Assembly (NCBI RefSeq): GCF_032401055.1
Contig: NZ_CP135529.1
Coordinates: 1 to 64,000, forward strand
Reading direction: 5' to 3'
DNA length: 64,000 nt
Source: Tardiphaga sp. 709
GTDB lineage: Bacteria; Pseudomonadota; Alphaproteobacteria; Rhizobiales; Xanthobacteraceae
The position numbers and the translations under genes are program-made. The notes beneath the pieces were generated by a model. The model saw only the letters and a list, made by a program, of their open reading frames with translations, did no database searches and was not told the DNA's origin. Position 1 is the stretch's first letter, and every line of letters begins with the position of its first letter. Of the stretch, positions 8,422 through 21,294 are shown piece after piece.

Positions 8422-9831
8422 TTACAGCGAGTAGTACATGTCGAATTCGACCGGGTGCGGCGTCATTTCGTAACGCATCACTTCGGTCATCTTCAGTTCG
8501 ATATAGGAGTCGATGAAGTCGTCATCGAATACGCCGCCATTCTTGAGGAAGCCGCGATCCTTGTCGAGGTTCTCGAGGGCTTCGCGGAGCGAACCGCACA
8601 CCGTCGGGATCGACTTCAGTTCTTCCTTTGGCAGATCGTAGAGGTCCTTGTCCATGGCTGGACCCGGATCGATCTTGTTCTTGATGCCGTCGAGACCGGC
8701 CATCAGCATCGCGGCGAAAGCGAGATACGGATTGGCCATCGGATCCGGGAAGCGAACTTCGACGCGCTTGGCCTTCGGGTTGGTGGTGTAGGGGATGCGG
8801 CAGGAGGCCGAACGGTTGCGCGCGGAGTAGGCGAGCAGCACCGGGGCTTCGTAGCCGGGGACCAGACGCTTGTAGGAGTTGGTCGACGGGTTGGTGAAGG
8901 CGTTGATCGCCTTGGCGTGCTTGATGATGCCGCCGATGTAGTGGAGGCAGGTCTCGGAGAGGTCGGCATACTTGTTGCCGGCGAAGGTCGGCTTGCCGTC
9001 CTTCCAGATCGACTGGTGCACATGCATGCCCGAGCCGTTGTCGCCGAAGACCGGCTTCGGCATGAAGGTGGCGGTCTTGCCGTAGATGTGCGCGACCTGA
9101 TGGATGCAATACTTATAGATCTGCATCTGGTCGGCCATGTAGGTCAGGGTGTCGAACTTCATGCCGAGTTCGTGCTGGGCGGACGCCACTTCGTGGTGAT
9201 GCTTCTCGACCTTGACGCCCATGCGCGCCATTGCGCCGAGCATTTCCGAGCGCATGTCCTGCACCGAGTCCTGCGGCGGAACGGGGAAGTAACCGCCCTT
9301 GGTGCGAATGCGGTGGCCGAGATTGCCGCCTTCATATTCGGTGCCGGAGTTGGTCGGCAATTCGGACGAGTCGAGCTTGAAGCCGGTGTTGTACGGGTCG
9401 CTCGAGAAGCGGACGTCGTCGAACACGAAGAATTCGGCTTCCGGACCGACGAACACGGTGTCGCCGATGCCCATGGACTTGACCATGGCTTCGGCCTTCT
9501 TGGCGATGCCGCGCGGGTCGCGGTTATAGGGCTCGCCAGTGGAGGGCTCGAGAATGTCGCAGGTGATGACCATGGTGGTCTCTGCGAAGAACGGATCGAT
9601 CGTCGCCGTTGCCGGATCCAGCATCAGCATCATGTCCGACTCGTTGATCGCCTTCCAGCCGGCGATCGAGGAACCGTCGAACATGGTGCCTTCGGCGAAC
9701 ATTTCTTCATCGACCATCGAGACGTCGAAGGTCACGTGCTGCCACTTGCCGCGGGGATCGGTGAAACGCAGGTCGACGTATTTGACGTCATTGTCCTTGA
9801 TGGACTGCAGGACTTCTTTGGCGGTCGTCAT
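8422..9831 (-). CDS. glnA: glutamine synthetase type I
   Basis: A 469-residue cytoplasmic enzyme forming glutamine from glutamate, ammonia and ATP. Key segments are [17 protein letters not shown] near the N terminus, [10 protein letters not shown] and [19 protein letters not shown] (metal and glutamate binding), [43 protein letters not shown] and the adenylylation loop [11 protein letters not shown] with its conserved Tyr, so activity is probably set by GlnE. The frame is open 29 codons upstream, but ATG 9831 is preceded by AGGTAGGGAG and gives the standard length. It is the second gene of a glnB-glnA operon. Confidence 0.96.
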   Translation of the reverse strand: MTTAKEVLQSIKDNDVKYVDLRFTDPRGKWQHVTFDVSMVDEEMFAEGTMFDGSSIAGWKAINESDMMLMLDPATATIDPFFAETTMVITCDILEPSTGEPYNRDPRGIAKKAEAMVKSMGIGDTVFVGPEAEFFVFDDVRFSSDPYNTGFKLDSSELPTNSGTEYEGGNLGHRIRTKGGYFPVPPQDSVQDMRSEMLGAMARMGVKVEKHHHEVASAQHELGMKFDTLTYMADQMQIYKYCIHQVAHIYGKTATFMPKPVFGDNGSGMHVHQSIWKDGKPTFAGNKYADLSETCLHYIGGIIKHAKAINAFTNPSTNSYKRLVPGYEAPVLLAYSARNRSASCRIPYTTNPKAKRVEVRFPDPMANPYLAFAAMLMAGLDGIKNKIDPGPAMDKDLYDLPKEELKSIPTVCGSLREALENLDKDRGFLKNGGVFDDDFIDSYIELKMTEVMRYEMTPHPVEFDMYYSL

Positions 9832-9937
9832 GGGGCTCCCTACCTTTATTTGCGGGCCGATTTCCGGGACGTAACAATCTGTCGTGACGATCAGGTCACA
9901 ACGGCATGTTTTCAACAAGACAAACCGTCAACAACAG

Positions 9938-9957
9938 AAGGCTGCCGAAGCAGCCTT
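9938..9957 (-). terminator. hairpin between glnB and glnA (possible attenuator)
   Basis: Minus-strand stem AAGGCTGC/GCAGCCTT with a TTCG tetraloop, followed by the interrupted T-run TTCTGTTGTT, 61 bp after the glnB stop and 106 bp before glnA. It could end part of the glnB transcripts, or act as a processing or stabilising hairpin. On the plus strand it has a five-T tail, but no plus-strand gene precedes it. Confidence 0.6.
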
Positions 9958-10018
9958 TTTGGTGACGCCTTGAAGCGTTGATGTCGGATAGCACCCGGCT
10001 TGGAGAGCGTCCAGTCCG

Positions 10019-10381
<363 letters not shown>

Positions 10382-10595
10382 TCAGGCCGCAAGTTATTTG
10401 CCTCAAGTCGCTTTGACCATTGCGCGTTTTGCGCACACTGTTCGATACCCAATTTCGGGCGTTATTGCGCTGCCGCCACGCCGCACCGACGAAATCTCGC
10501 CCGATGCGGTAGACGGTCGGCCACCCCTGTCTCTTGAACAGGTGTCTTTCAACATTTGCCGGTGAGCGCGACGGACCCGAAGCTGGCTTCCCTAA

Positions 10596-10614
10596 AAGCA
10601 GGGTCCGTGCCAAG
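10596..10614 (-). promoter_or_regulatory. sigma-54 (RpoN) promoter of glnBA
   Basis: Minus-strand TTGGCACG-GACC-CTGCTTT matches the -24/-12 consensus TGGCACG-N4-TTGC with one mismatch and correct spacing between the GG and GC dinucleotides. The predicted start lies about 230 nt upstream of the glnB GTG. The rest of the gap (10382-10799) holds no gene. A weak NtrC-like dyad (CGCACC-N6-GGTTCG, 10658-10675) lies about 45 bp further upstream. In Bradyrhizobium, glnB is known to be NtrC-regulated from tandem promoters. Confidence 0.85.
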
Positions 10615-10799
10615 TTCGCTCCTCGGCTATTTTTGAAGCATTATCAGGTTATTACATCGCACCTGACGAGGTTCGCATCAAGAGTATTCGACTACTTTTG
10701 CCTACATAGTGATCAAAGTGATCGTTCGATGTGCAGTTTTACTCTGCTGCGTTCGCGTGTGACGCGAGTGCCTTCCAAAAAGGCGTAGTGAGAAGCGAG

Positions 10800-12296
10800 A
10801 TGGATATTCTAACGACCGACGAGATGGCGCGCGCCGATCAACTCACGATTGCGGCGGGCACGCCAGGCTTCAAGCTCATGCGCGCTGCGGGACGGGCGGT
10901 CGCGGATGTGGCGGGCGAACTGGCCGAGGAGGGGGCGATCCTGGTCGTTGCCGGTCGTGGCAACAATGGCGGCGACGGCTTCGTCGCGGCGGCCGAGCTT
11001 GCGGCGCAGGGGCGTGACGTTTCGGTGATCCTGCTGTGCGACCGGGCGACGCTGAAGGGCGACGCGGCATTGGCTGCCAAGGGATGGAAGGGCGAGGTGC
11101 TGCCCTGCGATCCCTCGCTGATCGGGCAGCCGGCTTTGATCATCGACGCGCTATTCGGCGCCGGGCTCAATCGTCCGGTCAAGGGCGACCCGCTGATCAT
11201 GATCGACGCCATCAATGCGGCCGGCGTGCCCGTACTGGCTGTCGATCTGCCGAGCGGGATCAACGGCGATTCAGGGGCCGTGATGGGCGGCGCTATCAGG
11301 GCGACCGAGACGGTGACGTTCTTCAGGCCCAAGCCGGGTCATCTGCTGGTGCCGGGCCGGGTGCATTGTGGCCGGCTGCGGGTGATCGACATCGGCATCG
11401 ACGAGGATGTGCTGGCGGAAATCCGCCCGCAGACTTTCGAGAACAATCCGGACCTGTGGGCCGACGCCTTTCCGGTGCCGAAGATCAACAGCCACAAATT
11501 CTCACGCGGCCATGCCGTGGTTGTCTCCGGCGACATCGCTGCCACCGGCGCTGCCCGGTTGTCGGCCCGCGCTGCGCTGCGCGGCGGGGCGGGGCTGGTG
11601 ACGGTGGCGTCGCCGCGCGATGCGCTGGCGGTCAATGCCGCCGCGCTGACTGCGGTGATGGTGCGGCCGGTGGATACGTCGGCGGAGTTCGCCGCGCTGA
11701 TCGGCGGCAAGGTGTCAGCCTGCGTGATCGGGCCGGGCGCTGGCGTCGGTGAACGGACGCGCATGTTCGTGGAGGCCATCCTGGCCACGAAGCGACATGC
11801 GGTGCTCGATGCCGACGCGCTGACCAGCTTCGCCGATGCGCCCGAGCTACTGTTCGGTCTGATCAAGGCCAGCCCGGAATCCGGCGTCGTGTTGACACCT
11901 CACGATGGTGAATTTTTGCGCATCTTCAGTAAGCTAGATGGGGAACATCCAGCAGCATCTAAACTGGAGCGCGTTCGTCTGGCGGCGCAAGAGTCAGCTG
12001 CTATCGTACTGTTGAAGGGGCCGGATACGGTCGTGGCGTCGCCGGACGGCCGAGCCGCCATATCAGCCAATGCGCCGCCATGGCTGGCGACCGCCGGTTC
12101 CGGTGATGTGCTGGCCGGCATTATCGGCGCGCTGCTGGCGCAAGGCGTTCCTGCCTATGAGGCCGCCTGTATCGGCGTCTGGATGCATGGCGAGGCGGGC
12201 AGCGAAGCCGGCCCTGGGCTGATCGCCGAGGATCTGACCGAGGTGCTACCGGCGGTGTTCCGCCGGCTCTACGACCAGCTCGGTATCCAATACTGA
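10800..12296 (+). CDS. nnr: bifunctional NAD(P)HX epimerase / ADP-dependent dehydratase
   Basis: 498 residues; repairs hydrated NADH and NADPH in the cytoplasm. The N-terminal YjeF_N epimerase domain (about 1-215) has VVAGRGNNGGDGFVAAAELA, IIDALFGAGLNRPV and VDLPSGINGDSG. The C-terminal ribokinase-like dehydratase domain (about 225-490) has HKFSRGHAVVVSGD, GPGAGVGERT, LDADALTSF, VLTPHDGEF, IVLLKGPDTVVASPDG and the active-site segment ATAGSGDVLAGIIGALLAQG. The open frame extends 23 codons further upstream, but ATG 10800 follows GAAGCGAG and begins the domain. Divergent from glnB. Confidence 0.93.
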   Translation: MDILTTDEMARADQLTIAAGTPGFKLMRAAGRAVADVAGELAEEGAILVVAGRGNNGGDGFVAAAELAAQGRDVSVILLCDRATLKGDAALAAKGWKGEVLPCDPSLIGQPALIIDALFGAGLNRPVKGDPLIMIDAINAAGVPVLAVDLPSGINGDSGAVMGGAIRATETVTFFRPKPGHLLVPGRVHCGRLRVIDIGIDEDVLAEIRPQTFENNPDLWADAFPVPKINSHKFSRGHAVVVSGDIAATGAARLSARAALRGGAGLVTVASPRDALAVNAAALTAVMVRPVDTSAEFAALIGGKVSACVIGPGAGVGERTRMFVEAILATKRHAVLDADALTSFADAPELLFGLIKASPESGVVLTPHDGEFLRIFSKLDGEHPAASKLERVRLAAQESAAIVLLKGPDTVVASPDGRAAISANAPPWLATAGSGDVLAGIIGALLAQGVPAYEAACIGVWMHGEAGSEAGPGLIAEDLTEVLPAVFRRLYDQLGIQY

Positions 12297-12302
12297 AAAG
12301 GC

Positions 12303-13619
12303 CTAGTCGACGCTATACCAGCGGACCTGCCGCGGGGCGGCCCAGTCGACGACAAAGGCTTCCATCAGCCAGCGCCCGACATTGTTGGCGGCAAAGGCGA
12401 TGCGCTGGGTCTGGCCGGCGTCCAGCGCCAGGGTGTCGAGCCAGAACGGCTTCCAGCCGTCATCGAGTCTGTCGAGCAGGCGGACATGATGGCCGTGAAT
12501 CTGGAACACCATCGGGCTGGTGGCCCGGTTGGTCAGCGCAAGCACCACGGTGCGGCCGGGCTTGGTCCGGAATGCCGGTGGTGTGCTGGCGGACAGATCG
12601 ACCGGCTTCACCCATTCGGGACTGACGGCGCTCAGGGCCATATCGACGCGCAGCGCGCCCTTGAGATCGAGCTGAGCGGGCAAACCGTTGGACGGCATCG
12701 GCGCGGCGGCCGGCAGGGGCGTGGCCCGTAGCGGCGGATCGTTGGACATTTTGATCTGGCCGATCGGCCGGGCTGTCTTGCCGTCATGGAGCAGGATCGC
12801 CGAGGTCGATCCCGCCGGCCTGACGGCGTCGAGGAACACGTCGACCCGGGTTCCGGGCGCCAGCACCACCTGATTGTTACGGGCAGCGAACGGCTCAGAG
12901 GGCTGGCCGTCGATGGCCATCACGCGCACCTCGTGATCGTCGAATTTCAGAGCGATCACATTGCGTTGGCAGCCATTGATGAGACGGAGTCTGAGCCGTT
13001 CGTTGACCCGGGCCGACAGCTCTAGCGTGGATTTCCGGTTGATCAGGAACAGCGCGGCAGCGTCTTTCGGATCACTGGCGGGGGCGAGCAGACTGCCGTC
13101 CGGCCTGAGGCGGAAGTCCTCGATCAGCAGCACCTCGTCGCGGTCCACCTCCACCGGATCGCTCTCCTGGACGACCAGGCTGCGGACCTGGGACGGCAGC
13201 GCCTGACCGTCGCCGAGCAGGCGCATGTCCAGATAGGACGTTCCGGCGCTGCGCATCTGCAGCTTGAACGCGTCCTTGGCCCCGGCCGCGACCGGCTTGC
13301 GGTCGAGCAGCGGCCCGATCCCGGACGAGCCGCTAATGCCTCGGCAGTTCAAGACGATAGGGACCGGCAGCTGATTGGCGAGTTGAACTGTGATTTCGTC
13401 GCCGCGGTTGAAGCGCAGCGGCCCCTTCTGGGCCGAATGGAGCGTCCAGGCCTCGGCGGAGGCGCCGGGCTTCACCGGGAAGGGATCAGCCTTGGCCTGT
13501 AGCTCCAGCGCGGCGACGGCTTGCGCGAGGCTAACCCGGGGCAGAATCGGGCCGATCAGCGCGCTTCCGGCGCCTGCAAGCAGGGTCCGGCGCGTGAGGG
13601 GGAGAAAGCGGTTCGTCAT
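12303..13619 (-). CDS. Tat-exported cupredoxin-fold protein, multicopper-oxidase-like without copper ligands
   Basis: 438 residues. The N terminus MTNRFLPLTRRTLLAGAGSA is a twin-arginine signal ending near SLAQA, so the protein should be periplasmic. Three cupredoxin domains are recognisable, but the type 2/3 and type 1 copper motifs are missing: where HWHG is expected the chain reads VLNCRGISG; the C-terminal HPxHxHG region is only MVFQIHGHHVRL; and the HCHxxxH region is replaced by GRWLMEAFVVDWAAP. This is similar in kind to FtsP/SufI, a copper-free division-associated Tat substrate, but the relationship is inferred. Start chosen ten codons inside the open frame, where the Tat signal begins. 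Convergent with nnr (6 bp). Confidence 0.8.
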   Translation of the reverse strand: MTNRFLPLTRRTLLAGAGSALIGPILPRVSLAQAVAALELQAKADPFPVKPGASAEAWTLHSAQKGPLRFNRGDEITVQLANQLPVPIVLNCRGISGSSGIGPLLDRKPVAAGAKDAFKLQMRSAGTSYLDMRLLGDGQALPSQVRSLVVQESDPVEVDRDEVLLIEDFRLRPDGSLLAPASDPKDAAALFLINRKSTLELSARVNERLRLRLINGCQRNVIALKFDDHEVRVMAIDGQPSEPFAARNNQVVLAPGTRVDVFLDAVRPAGSTSAILLHDGKTARPIGQIKMSNDPPLRATPLPAAAPMPSNGLPAQLDLKGALRVDMALSAVSPEWVKPVDLSASTPPAFRTKPGRTVVLALTNRATSPMVFQIHGHHVRLLDRLDDGWKPFWLDTLALDAGQTQRIAFAANNVGRWLMEAFVVDWAAPRQVRWYSVD

Positions 13620-13698
13620 GCCCAAATCCCGACCATTTTGCCGCGCCAAAGTCCAGTTGCCGGGGCTGCGGCAAGTAAGCCGCTATGTGACCATTTTT

Positions 13699-13728
13699 TT
13701 GCTGCGAACCACGGTCCCCATGTTATAA
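13699..13728 (+). promoter_or_regulatory. probable promoter of tRNA-Leu
   Basis: TTGCTG (13699-13704), an 18-bp spacer and TTATAA (13723-13728) lie about 42 bp upstream of the tRNA 5' end, in the gap after the divergent Tat-exported protein gene. Confidence 0.55.
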
Positions 13729-13769
13729 GCCCGCCGCTCGCGACATCGCGGCCGGACATGATGTTTTTC

Positions 13770-13854
<85 letters not shown>

Positions 13855-14015
13855 AGCGCACATAGCGTTTGACCATGACGATTTTCGGACGTGTTTCCGC
13901 AAGGTTGGCCTTGCAGAGACAGTTCGCACCACCGGCGCCGGCTCTGGCCTGATGCCGCACAGATTTACAATGTCCGGGCCATTGGGCCGGACCAAGCGGG
14001 AAGAAGATTGACGCC

Positions 14016-15368
14016 ATGCAGGTGAATGAAACCCTCTCCGAGGGATTGAAACGCGAATTCTCGGTCAACGTGCCGGCTGCCGACATCGAAGCCAAGGTCG
14101 ATGCGCGCCTCGATGACATGAAGGGCAAGGTCAAGCTCAACGGTTTCCGCCCGGGCAAGGTTCCTGTCGGTCACCTGAAGCGTCTCTATGGTCGCTCGGT
14201 TGCCGCCGAGACCGTCGATGAATTGATCCGCGACACCAACACGCAGATATTCACCGAGCGTGGCTTCAAGCTCGCTTCCGAACCGAAGATCACGATGCCG
14301 ACCGAGCAGAAGGAAGTCGAAGACATCCTGTCGGGCAAGTCGGACCTCAATTACACCGTCGCCATCGAAGTCGTGCCGCCGATCGCGCTTGCCGACTTCA
14401 AGAGCTTCACCGTCGAGAAGCCGGTGGCCGAAGTGACCGACGCGGACGTCGATGAAGCGATCAAGCGCGTCGCCGACCAGAACCGTTCGTTCACCGAGAA
14501 GACCGGCAAGGCCGAGTCGGGCGACCGGGTTACGGTCAACTTCAAGGGCACCATCGACGGCGTCGCCTTCGAGGGCGGCACCGGCGAGGAGATCCCGGTT
14601 GCGATCGGCTCCAACACCTTCATTCCGGGCTTCGAGGACCAGCTGATCGGCATCGCCGCCGGCGAGACCCGCACCCTCAAGGTGTCGTTCCCGGTCAACT
14701 ATGCGAGCGAGACGCTGGCCGGTAAGGCCGCTGAGTTCGAGACCACCGCGGCCAAGGTGGAATCGCCGGTCGACACCGTGATCGACGACGAGTTCGCCAA
14801 GACCCTCGGCCTCGAGTCCCTCGACAAGCTGAAGGAAGCCGCACGCGAGCGTCTGGTTGCCGAATTCGCCGGTGCGACCCGCCAGCGCGTCAAGCGCCTG
14901 CTGCTCGACCGTCTCGACGAGACCCACAAGTTCGATGCGCCTCCGTCGCTGGTCGACGAAGAGTTCAAGCTGATGTGGAATTCGATCCAGCAGGAGATGG
15001 CATCGTCGGGCAAGACCTTCGCCGACGAGGACACCACCGAAGAAGCCGCTCAGGAAGAGTACCGCAAGATCGCCGACCGCCGCGTGCGTCTCGGTCTCGT
15101 GCTCTCGGAGATCGGCGAGAAGAACAAGATCACCGTCAGCGATGACGAGGTCAGCCGCGCCGTGATCGAGCGCGCCCGCTCGATGCCGGGCCGCGAGAAG
15201 GAAGTGTGGGACTTTTACCGCAGCAATCCCAACGCGCTGGCCCAGCTTCGTGCACCGATCTACGAGGACAAGGTCGTCGACTTCATCCTCGAGCTCGCCA
15301 ATGTGACCGAGAAGAAGGTGTCCAAGGACGACCTCTACAAGGACGAGGACGAGAAGACTGCGGCCTGA
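14016..15368 (+). CDS. tig: trigger factor (ribosome-associated chaperone, PPIase)
   Basis: 450 residues. The N-terminal ribosome-binding domain contains the signature [17 protein letters not shown] (about 44-60). The FKBP-type prolyl isomerase domain (about 165-245) includes [45 protein letters not shown] long helical C-terminal domain ends in an acidic/basic tail. First gene of the conserved tig-clpP-clpX-lon cluster, but separated from clpP by a terminator. Confidence 0.96.
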   Translation: MQVNETLSEGLKREFSVNVPAADIEAKVDARLDDMKGKVKLNGFRPGKVPVGHLKRLYGRSVAAETVDELIRDTNTQIFTERGFKLASEPKITMPTEQKEVEDILSGKSDLNYTVAIEVVPPIALADFKSFTVEKPVAEVTDADVDEAIKRVADQNRSFTEKTGKAESGDRVTVNFKGTIDGVAFEGGTGEEIPVAIGSNTFIPGFEDQLIGIAAGETRTLKVSFPVNYASETLAGKAAEFETTAAKVESPVDTVIDDEFAKTLGLESLDKLKEAARERLVAEFAGATRQRVKRLLLDRLDETHKFDAPPSLVDEEFKLMWNSIQQEMASSGKTFADEDTTEEAAQEEYRKIADRRVRLGLVLSEIGEKNKITVSDDEVSRAVIERARSMPGREKEVWDFYRSNPNALAQLRAPIYEDKVVDFILELANVTEKKVSKDDLYKDEDEKTAA

Positions 15369-15396
15369 GCCGCAGCTTCTTAGAAGACGTTAAAAG

Positions 15397-15428
15397 AAAC
15401 GCCGGCCGGGTCCTCCAGCCGGCGTTTT
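15397..15428 (+). terminator. rho-independent terminator of tig
   Basis: Stem AACGCCGGC/GCCGGCGTT with an 11-nt loop and a short T-run, about 30 bp after the tig stop. Confidence 0.85.
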
Positions 15429-15460
15429 GACGTTAAGGATACCGCTCGAAACAGGTTCCA

Positions 15461-15478
15461 AAAGCGCTCCAGCGCTTT
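15461..15478. repeat. 18-bp near-perfect palindrome in the tig-clpP gap
   Basis: AAAGCGCT-CC-AGCGCTTT: perfect 8-bp arms around CC. From memory similar AAAGCGCT-containing palindromes are scattered in Rhizobiales intergenic DNA. The rest of the gap (15479-15678) carries no gene; it must hold the clpP promoter, which I cannot place. Confidence 0.45.
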
Positions 15479-15678
15479 GCGGTGGCCGTCCGAATCGGCT
15501 TGAACTGAGGTTCAGGGCGGCATGTGGACCGGTGGTCTTGTTGCCGCTCGATTGGTCCATATCTGTGGGCTCTGTTTGTTGTTCCTGCATCACGGGACGT
15601 TCGTCCTCTCCCGGCAAACCGTAACCGGTTCCAGTCTTGCCGATGGACGTGTGTCTCCTCCAACCTTTCGGGTGATCA

Positions 15679-16314
15679 ATGCGCGATCCGGTAGAAACCT
15701 ACATGAACCTCGTCCCGATGGTGGTCGAACAGACCAACCGCGGTGAACGGGCTTACGATATCTTTTCGCGCCTTCTGAAGGAGCGCATCATCTTCGTGAC
15801 CGGTCCGGTCGAGGATGGCATGTCGACGCTGACCGTTGCCCAGCTTCTGTTTCTCGAAGCCGAGAATCCGAAGAAGGAAATCTCGATGTACATCAACTCG
15901 CCCGGTGGCGTGGTGACGTCGGGTCTGGCGATCTACGACACGATGCAGTTCATCCGTCCGCCGGTGTCGACGCTGTGCGTCGGTCAGGCCGCGTCGATGG
16001 GCTCGCTGTTGCTGACGGCTGGCGCAAAGGACATGCGCTTCGCGCTGCCGAACGCCCGCATCATGGTTCATCAGCCGTCAGGCGGTTTCCAGGGCCAGGC
16101 CACCGACATCCTGATCCATGCCAAGGAAGTCGAGAGCCTGAAGCGCCGGCTCAACGAGATCTATGTGAAGCACACGGGACGTGCTTACGAGGACATTCAC
16201 AACGCGCTTGAGCGCGATAACTTCATGACGGCGGATCAGGCGAAGGATTTCGGGCTGATCGACAAGGTCATCGACAAGCGCGCTGAAGAATCGACCCCGG
16301 CGAAGCCGGCCTAA
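15679..16314 (+). CDS. clpP: ATP-dependent Clp protease proteolytic subunit
   Basis: 211-residue serine peptidase forming the tetradecameric chamber used by ClpX and ClpA. The catalytic triad is visible: Ser106 in [11 protein letters not shown], His131 in [11 protein letters not shown], and Asp180 in [20 protein letters not shown]. The [19 protein letters not shown] oxyanion strand is intact. The short N-terminal leader before LVPMVVEQT is usual. It lies 446 bp upstream of clpX. Confidence 0.97.
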   Translation: MRDPVETYMNLVPMVVEQTNRGERAYDIFSRLLKERIIFVTGPVEDGMSTLTVAQLLFLEAENPKKEISMYINSPGGVVTSGLAIYDTMQFIRPPVSTLCVGQAASMGSLLLTAGAKDMRFALPNARIMVHQPSGGFQGQATDILIHAKEVESLKRRLNEIYVKHTGRAYEDIHNALERDNFMTADQAKDFGLIDKVIDKRAEESTPAKPA

Positions 16315-16760
16315 ACGACGCCGTATCAGGCGAACATATCGAGACCGAGGCAGACGGCGCCCGCGCGCCGCCTGTCCCAAGCCAGCTATATCGATCGAGT
16401 TATTCCCGAATTGGTACTATGTGCCGACGCCAGCAGACGCGAGAGTTCCGCTTTCGTGCTGGTCGGGTGGTGTCATTCACGCAACGTTCCCCTATTTTCG
16501 GGGTTCTCCCGCGCAAATGCCGCAAATCACGCTATTGTCACGCTCCAGGCGATGGAGCCGATTAGCGAATTCTTGATCATCGGCTGTCAGCATGGTTCGC
16601 TGATGCGGATCGGTTAGTATCGCGGGGATTCGAGTGAGCCGTGATTCGAGCGGCATTCTGGAACGAGGTCTTTTTTGGTACGGATTTTGCTCTATCTACG
16701 GGATATGTCCCGTAACTGGGCGACCGGCAGACAAAGATCGAACGGCGGACGGAGATAGGA
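16315..16760 (+). other. 446-bp gap between clpP and clpX, no gene seen
   Basis: No open frame with a credible start and coding bias, and no strong hairpin with a T-run, is present. The length suggests that clpX has its own promoter, but no convincing -35/-10 pair stands out. Confidence 0.5.
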
Positions 16761-18035
16761 ATGAGTAAGGTCGGTACCAGCGACTCCAAGAACACGCTGT
16801 ATTGTTCGTTCTGCGGCAAGAGCCAGCACGAAGTTCGCAAACTGATCGCGGGTCCTACCGTCTTCATCTGCGACGAATGCGTTGAACTCTGCATGGACAT
16901 CATCCGCGAGGAGAACAAGTCCTCGCTGGTCAAGTCGCGCGACGGCATTCCGACGCCGAAGGAAATTTGCAAGGTGCTCGATGACTACGTCATCGGTCAG
17001 TTCCATGCGAAGAAGGTTCTCTCGGTCGCGGTGCATAACCACTACAAGCGCCTCAACCACCAGACCAAGCACAACGACGTCGAACTCGCGAAGTCGAACA
17101 TCCTGCTGATCGGCCCGACCGGTTCGGGCAAGACGCTGCTCGCGCAGACGCTCGCCCGCATTCTGGATGTGCCGTTCACGATGGCCGATGCGACGACGCT
17201 GACCGAAGCCGGTTATGTTGGTGAGGACGTCGAGAACATCATCCTCAAGCTGCTGCAGGCGGCCGACTACAATGTCGAGCGTGCGCAGCGTGGCATCGTC
17301 TATATCGACGAAATCGACAAGATCTCGCGCAAGTCGGACAATCCGTCGATCACCCGTGACGTGTCGGGTGAGGGCGTGCAGCAGGCTCTGCTGAAGATCA
17401 TGGAAGGCACCGTTGCCTCCGTGCCTCCGCAGGGCGGCCGCAAGCATCCGCAGCAGGAATTCCTGCAGGTGGATACGACGAACATCCTGTTCATCTGCGG
17501 CGGTGCGTTCTCGGGCCTCGAGAAGATCATCTCGTCGCGCGGACGGACCACCTCGATCGGCTTCGCAGCGCAGGTTCTGGCACCCGAAGATCGCCGCACC
17601 GGTGAGATCTTCCGTCATGTCGAACCGGAAGATCTGCTGAAGTACGGCCTGATCCCCGAATTCGTCGGCCGTCTGCCAGTGGTCGCGACACTCGAGGATC
17701 TCGACGAGACCTCGCTGAAGAAGATCCTGGTCGAGCCGAAGAACGCGCTGGTCAAGCAGTACCAGCGCCTGTTCGAGATGGAGAACATCGAGCTGACCTT
17801 CGCCGACGAGGCGTTGGGCGCGGTCGCCCGCCGGGCCATCGAGCGCAAGACCGGTGCACGTGGTCTGCGGTCGATCCTGGAGAGCATCCTGCTCGAAACC
17901 ATGTTCGATCTGCCAGGTCTGGAAGGTGTCGAGGAAGTCGTCATCTCCAAGGAGGTTGTGGATGGGACGGCTCGCCCGCTCTACATCTACGCCGACCGTT
18001 CGGACCGGACCGCGGAGAGCAGCGCAAGCGCCTGA
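16761..18035 (+). CDS. clpX: ATP-dependent Clp protease ATP-binding subunit ClpX
   Basis: 424-residue AAA+ unfoldase. N-terminal C4 zinc domain with [12 protein letters not shown] and [10 protein letters not shown] (about 14-50). Walker A GPTGSGKT, Walker [11 protein letters not shown], the pore loop GYVGEDVEN, the sensor region and the ClpP-docking IGF loop (TTSIGFAAQ) are intact. The C-terminal [14 protein letters not shown] segment is typical. Recognises tagged and SsrA substrates and feeds ClpP; in alphaproteobacteria it drives CtrA turnover. Confidence 0.98.
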   Translation: MSKVGTSDSKNTLYCSFCGKSQHEVRKLIAGPTVFICDECVELCMDIIREENKSSLVKSRDGIPTPKEICKVLDDYVIGQFHAKKVLSVAVHNHYKRLNHQTKHNDVELAKSNILLIGPTGSGKTLLAQTLARILDVPFTMADATTLTEAGYVGEDVENIILKLLQAADYNVERAQRGIVYIDEIDKISRKSDNPSITRDVSGEGVQQALLKIMEGTVASVPPQGGRKHPQQEFLQVDTTNILFICGGAFSGLEKIISSRGRTTSIGFAAQVLAPEDRRTGEIFRHVEPEDLLKYGLIPEFVGRLPVVATLEDLDETSLKKILVEPKNALVKQYQRLFEMENIELTFADEALGAVARRAIERKTGARGLRSILESILLETMFDLPGLEGVEEVVISKEVVDGTARPLYIYADRSDRTAESSASA

Positions 18036-18070
18036 TCGGGCGGCTTTCGGGCTCATCGACTTAAGTTCAA

Positions 18071-18106
18071 TAGGCGGCTGCCGGTGATCGGCAGCCGCCT
18101 ATTTTA
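18071..18106 (+). terminator. rho-independent terminator of clpX
   Basis: Perfect 12-bp stem TAGGCGGCTGCC/GGCAGCCGCCTA, 7-nt loop, followed by TTTTATT. Confidence 0.93.
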
Positions 18107-18341
18107 TTGCTGCTATGCTCTGTAAACCGCCCTTGTTCATGGGTATTTCCGCGACTTGACACCCCCCCGGCCCATAGCCACCTAATGCTCTCGGCGAACA
18201 CAAAATCTCCCTCAAGATTCGCCATAACGATCCGGACACGTAGAGCCTGAGACGGCCGAGCAAAGACGGAAAATCGGCACCTTGTGCGGTTGCGCCATCG
18301 GGCGGACTGCTTGCAAGGGGGCACAGCAAAAGGAATGGGCC
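18107..18341 (+). promoter_or_regulatory. lon upstream region with a CTTGAC element
   Basis: Between the clpX terminator and lon, CTTGACACCCC (from 18155) followed by CCCATAG (18171-18177) or CCTAAT (18181-18186) resembles a heat-shock (RpoH) promoter, but neither spacing fits the consensus well. No gene is seen here. Confidence 0.3.
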
Positions 18342-20768
<2,427 letters not shown>

Positions 20769-20793
20769 GGCCGACATTCTCGACGACAATCAG

Positions 20794-20820
20794 CGGCGCC
20801 CTTCGGGGCGCCGTTTTTTT
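20794..20820 (+). terminator. rho-independent terminator of lon
   Basis: Perfect stem CGGCGCCC/GGGCGCCG with a TTCG tetraloop followed by seven T residues. Confidence 0.95.
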
Positions 20821-20864
20821 ATGGCAAGATTGCAATGCTTGGAGATCGTTCGGGAGACAGTGCG

Positions 20865-21281
20865 ATGCAGATCGACGGCCAATGCCACTGCGGCTTCATC
20901 AGCTATCGGGCGACAATCGATCCGCAGCGGGTGTCGATCTGCCATTGCACGGATTGCCAGACCATGACCGGCTCGCCCTATCGCGTCACGGTGCTGACCC
21001 TGGTCGATACGATCGAGATGACGGGCGGTGCACCGAAGATCTATGTCAAGCGCGGCGACAATGGTCTCAACCGGCTGCAGCACTTTTGCGGAGACTGCGG
21101 TTCGCCGATGTTCGCCAGCGGCGAAGCGGCTGAGGATAACGAGTGGGGTATTCGCTGGGGCAGCATCCGCCAGCGCGCCGAGCTTCCGCCACGACGTCAG
21201 ATCTGGTGCCGGTCAGCCGCGCCCTGGATTCATGATCTCGCGGAACTGCCAGCGCGGCCGAAGGGATCGAACGATCCGTAG
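20865..21281 (+). CDS. GFA family (CENP-V/glutathione-dependent formaldehyde-activating) protein
   Basis: 138 residues with the zinc-binding pattern of the family: GQCHCGFISY (CxC, about 5-14), ICHCTDCQTMTGSPYR (CxCxxC, about 26-41) and FCGDCGSPMFA (CxxC). Most family members have no proven reaction. ATG 20865 behind CGGGAGA is chosen over an upstream in-frame ATG (20835) because the Cys motif then starts at the usual distance. Confidence 0.8.
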   Translation: MQIDGQCHCGFISYRATIDPQRVSICHCTDCQTMTGSPYRVTVLTLVDTIEMTGGAPKIYVKRGDNGLNRLQHFCGDCGSPMFASGEAAEDNEWGIRWGSIRQRAELPPRRQIWCRSAAPWIHDLAELPARPKGSNDP

Positions 21282-21294
21282 TGGCCAAGGGAGG

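Noticed and set aside
18155-18186. RpoH heat-shock promoter before lon
   Set aside because: A CTTGAC -35 is present, but no -10 has correct spacing; kept only as a weak feature.
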